This document shows positions 63,387 through 64,000 of a stretch of DNA of 64,000 nucleotides, in pieces (position 1 is the first letter of the stretch; each line of letters starts with the position of its first letter). Origin of the DNA: Lenzites betulinus (lineage: Eukaryota; Basidiomycota; Agaricomycetes; Polyporales; Polyporaceae); NCBI GenBank assembly GCA_022264855.1, contig JABYQU010000036.1, positions 310,001 through 374,000 on the forward strand. Reading direction: 5' to 3'. The notes under the pieces were generated by a model that was not told the DNA's origin, did not search any database, and saw only the letters and a program-made list of their open reading frames with translations. Position numbers and translations under genes: made by a program.

Positions 63387-64000
63387 GGTGCCCCGGGGGA
63401 GCACTGTTATCTGTTGTTTTCACTGATCTATTGCTTATCTTTTGTAGATTACACTCTAATCTTATCTGTGTAGTACTACTTGGCGCCCATATAGCCCCGG
63501 AAAGCGGGCACTTTTGTTCTCGGATCAGTACACCCCGATTAGGCAGGTCCTCCCTTCTTCCTCCCCCTGTGCTCGCTTCCTCCCGCTCTCCTACAATCAC
63601 TTCTGGGCCGATCCTCTTCGCGCTGGGCTTGCTTTATTCGCGCTTCTCTGGTGCACAATCGCACGCAAACGCGCAAGCGAACCGGTAAGTACTGATTAAG
63701 CTATGGTAGCGACAATATGGGGCGCTTGGGCGGCGAGGACTGTGCGATTGCTCGCTCGCATCGCGTTGCCTCGCGGCGCGTAAGGGCTCCCCAGCACGGC
63801 ACATACTGTGGCTTTCCAACAAGACCTTACACACGCAAAACGAGCCAGGATTGGCGAAGATAGCGTGCATTCACCTGGGTAAGGAGTATATCTGCATCTT
63901 CTTGGGTCATATCTCGCTCAAATCGCGTTCAATGTCGATACAATGTTACCATCCAATGTTTAGTATGTACTAACACATGTTACAGCTCAATAACGCGTGA
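63387..64000. other. terminal region, no gene recognised
   Basis: Sequence TGTTATCTGTTG from 63406 after a G-rich tract (CCCCGGGGGAG) is reminiscent of an LTR start after a polypurine tract, but no matching 5' copy exists in the window. ATTAGGCAGGT recurs at 63379 and 63538. No coding similarity. Confidence 0.3.

Overview
The window is nuclear DNA of a filamentous basidiomycete, most likely a wood-decay Agaricomycete (Polyporales-like). The evidence is genes cut by many 45-70 nt GT-AG introns, TATA-type promoters, a GH45 cellulase, a HET-domain protein, an Hmp1-type small protein, F-box/LRR proteins, and Tad-like LINE and Ty3-type retroelement pieces. Gene names come from motif recognition alone; exon borders were read by eye from splice consensus and reading-frame continuity.

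Layout, left to right. 0-6 kb: the 3' part of an F-box/LRR gene with a frame break, an eight-exon AGC-type kinase, and a decayed adenylate-forming reductase. 6-16 kb: on the minus strand, a membrane-anchored HET-domain protein, the DEAD-box helicase DBP9, a GH45 endoglucanase and an alcohol O-acetyltransferase-like enzyme; a tRNA-Arg lies among them on the plus strand. 16-25 kb: a single-pass membrane protein, tRNA-Val, a class-III aminotransferase, a HAD hydrolase and a membrane-tethered aspartic protease. 25-38 kb: two inverted copies of a U1-snRNA-like gene bracket about 12 kb holding a small unknown gene, an Nbr1-like PB1/ZZ autophagy receptor, Mediator subunit 4 and a GPI-type serine carboxypeptidase. 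38-57 kb: mostly housekeeping genes, namely a dual-specificity phosphatase, a CLC chloride channel, an eEF1A-methyltransferase-like enzyme, TMEM14, Hmp1-like, NDUFAF7, a small secreted protein, MMS19, an unknown coiled-coil protein and a second F-box/LRR protein. 57.6-64 kb: a 5'-truncated LINE with its poly(A) tail, then a long Gag reading frame of an LTR-type element with repeat-rich flanks.

The most interesting signal is the inverted pair of 178-nt RNA genes. The two copies differ at one base. Each has a TATA box 33 bp upstream and starts with the U1 5'-splice-site-pairing sequence. In both, homology stops at a short run of the telomeric C-strand repeat. Other points worth checking are the TM-anchored HET protein, the LIR-bearing Nbr1-like receptor, an unusually long DBP9 intron with a hairpin, and a 3n intron without stops inside the phosphatase active-site region. 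I found no CRISPR array, no rRNA, and no coherent biosynthetic gene cluster.
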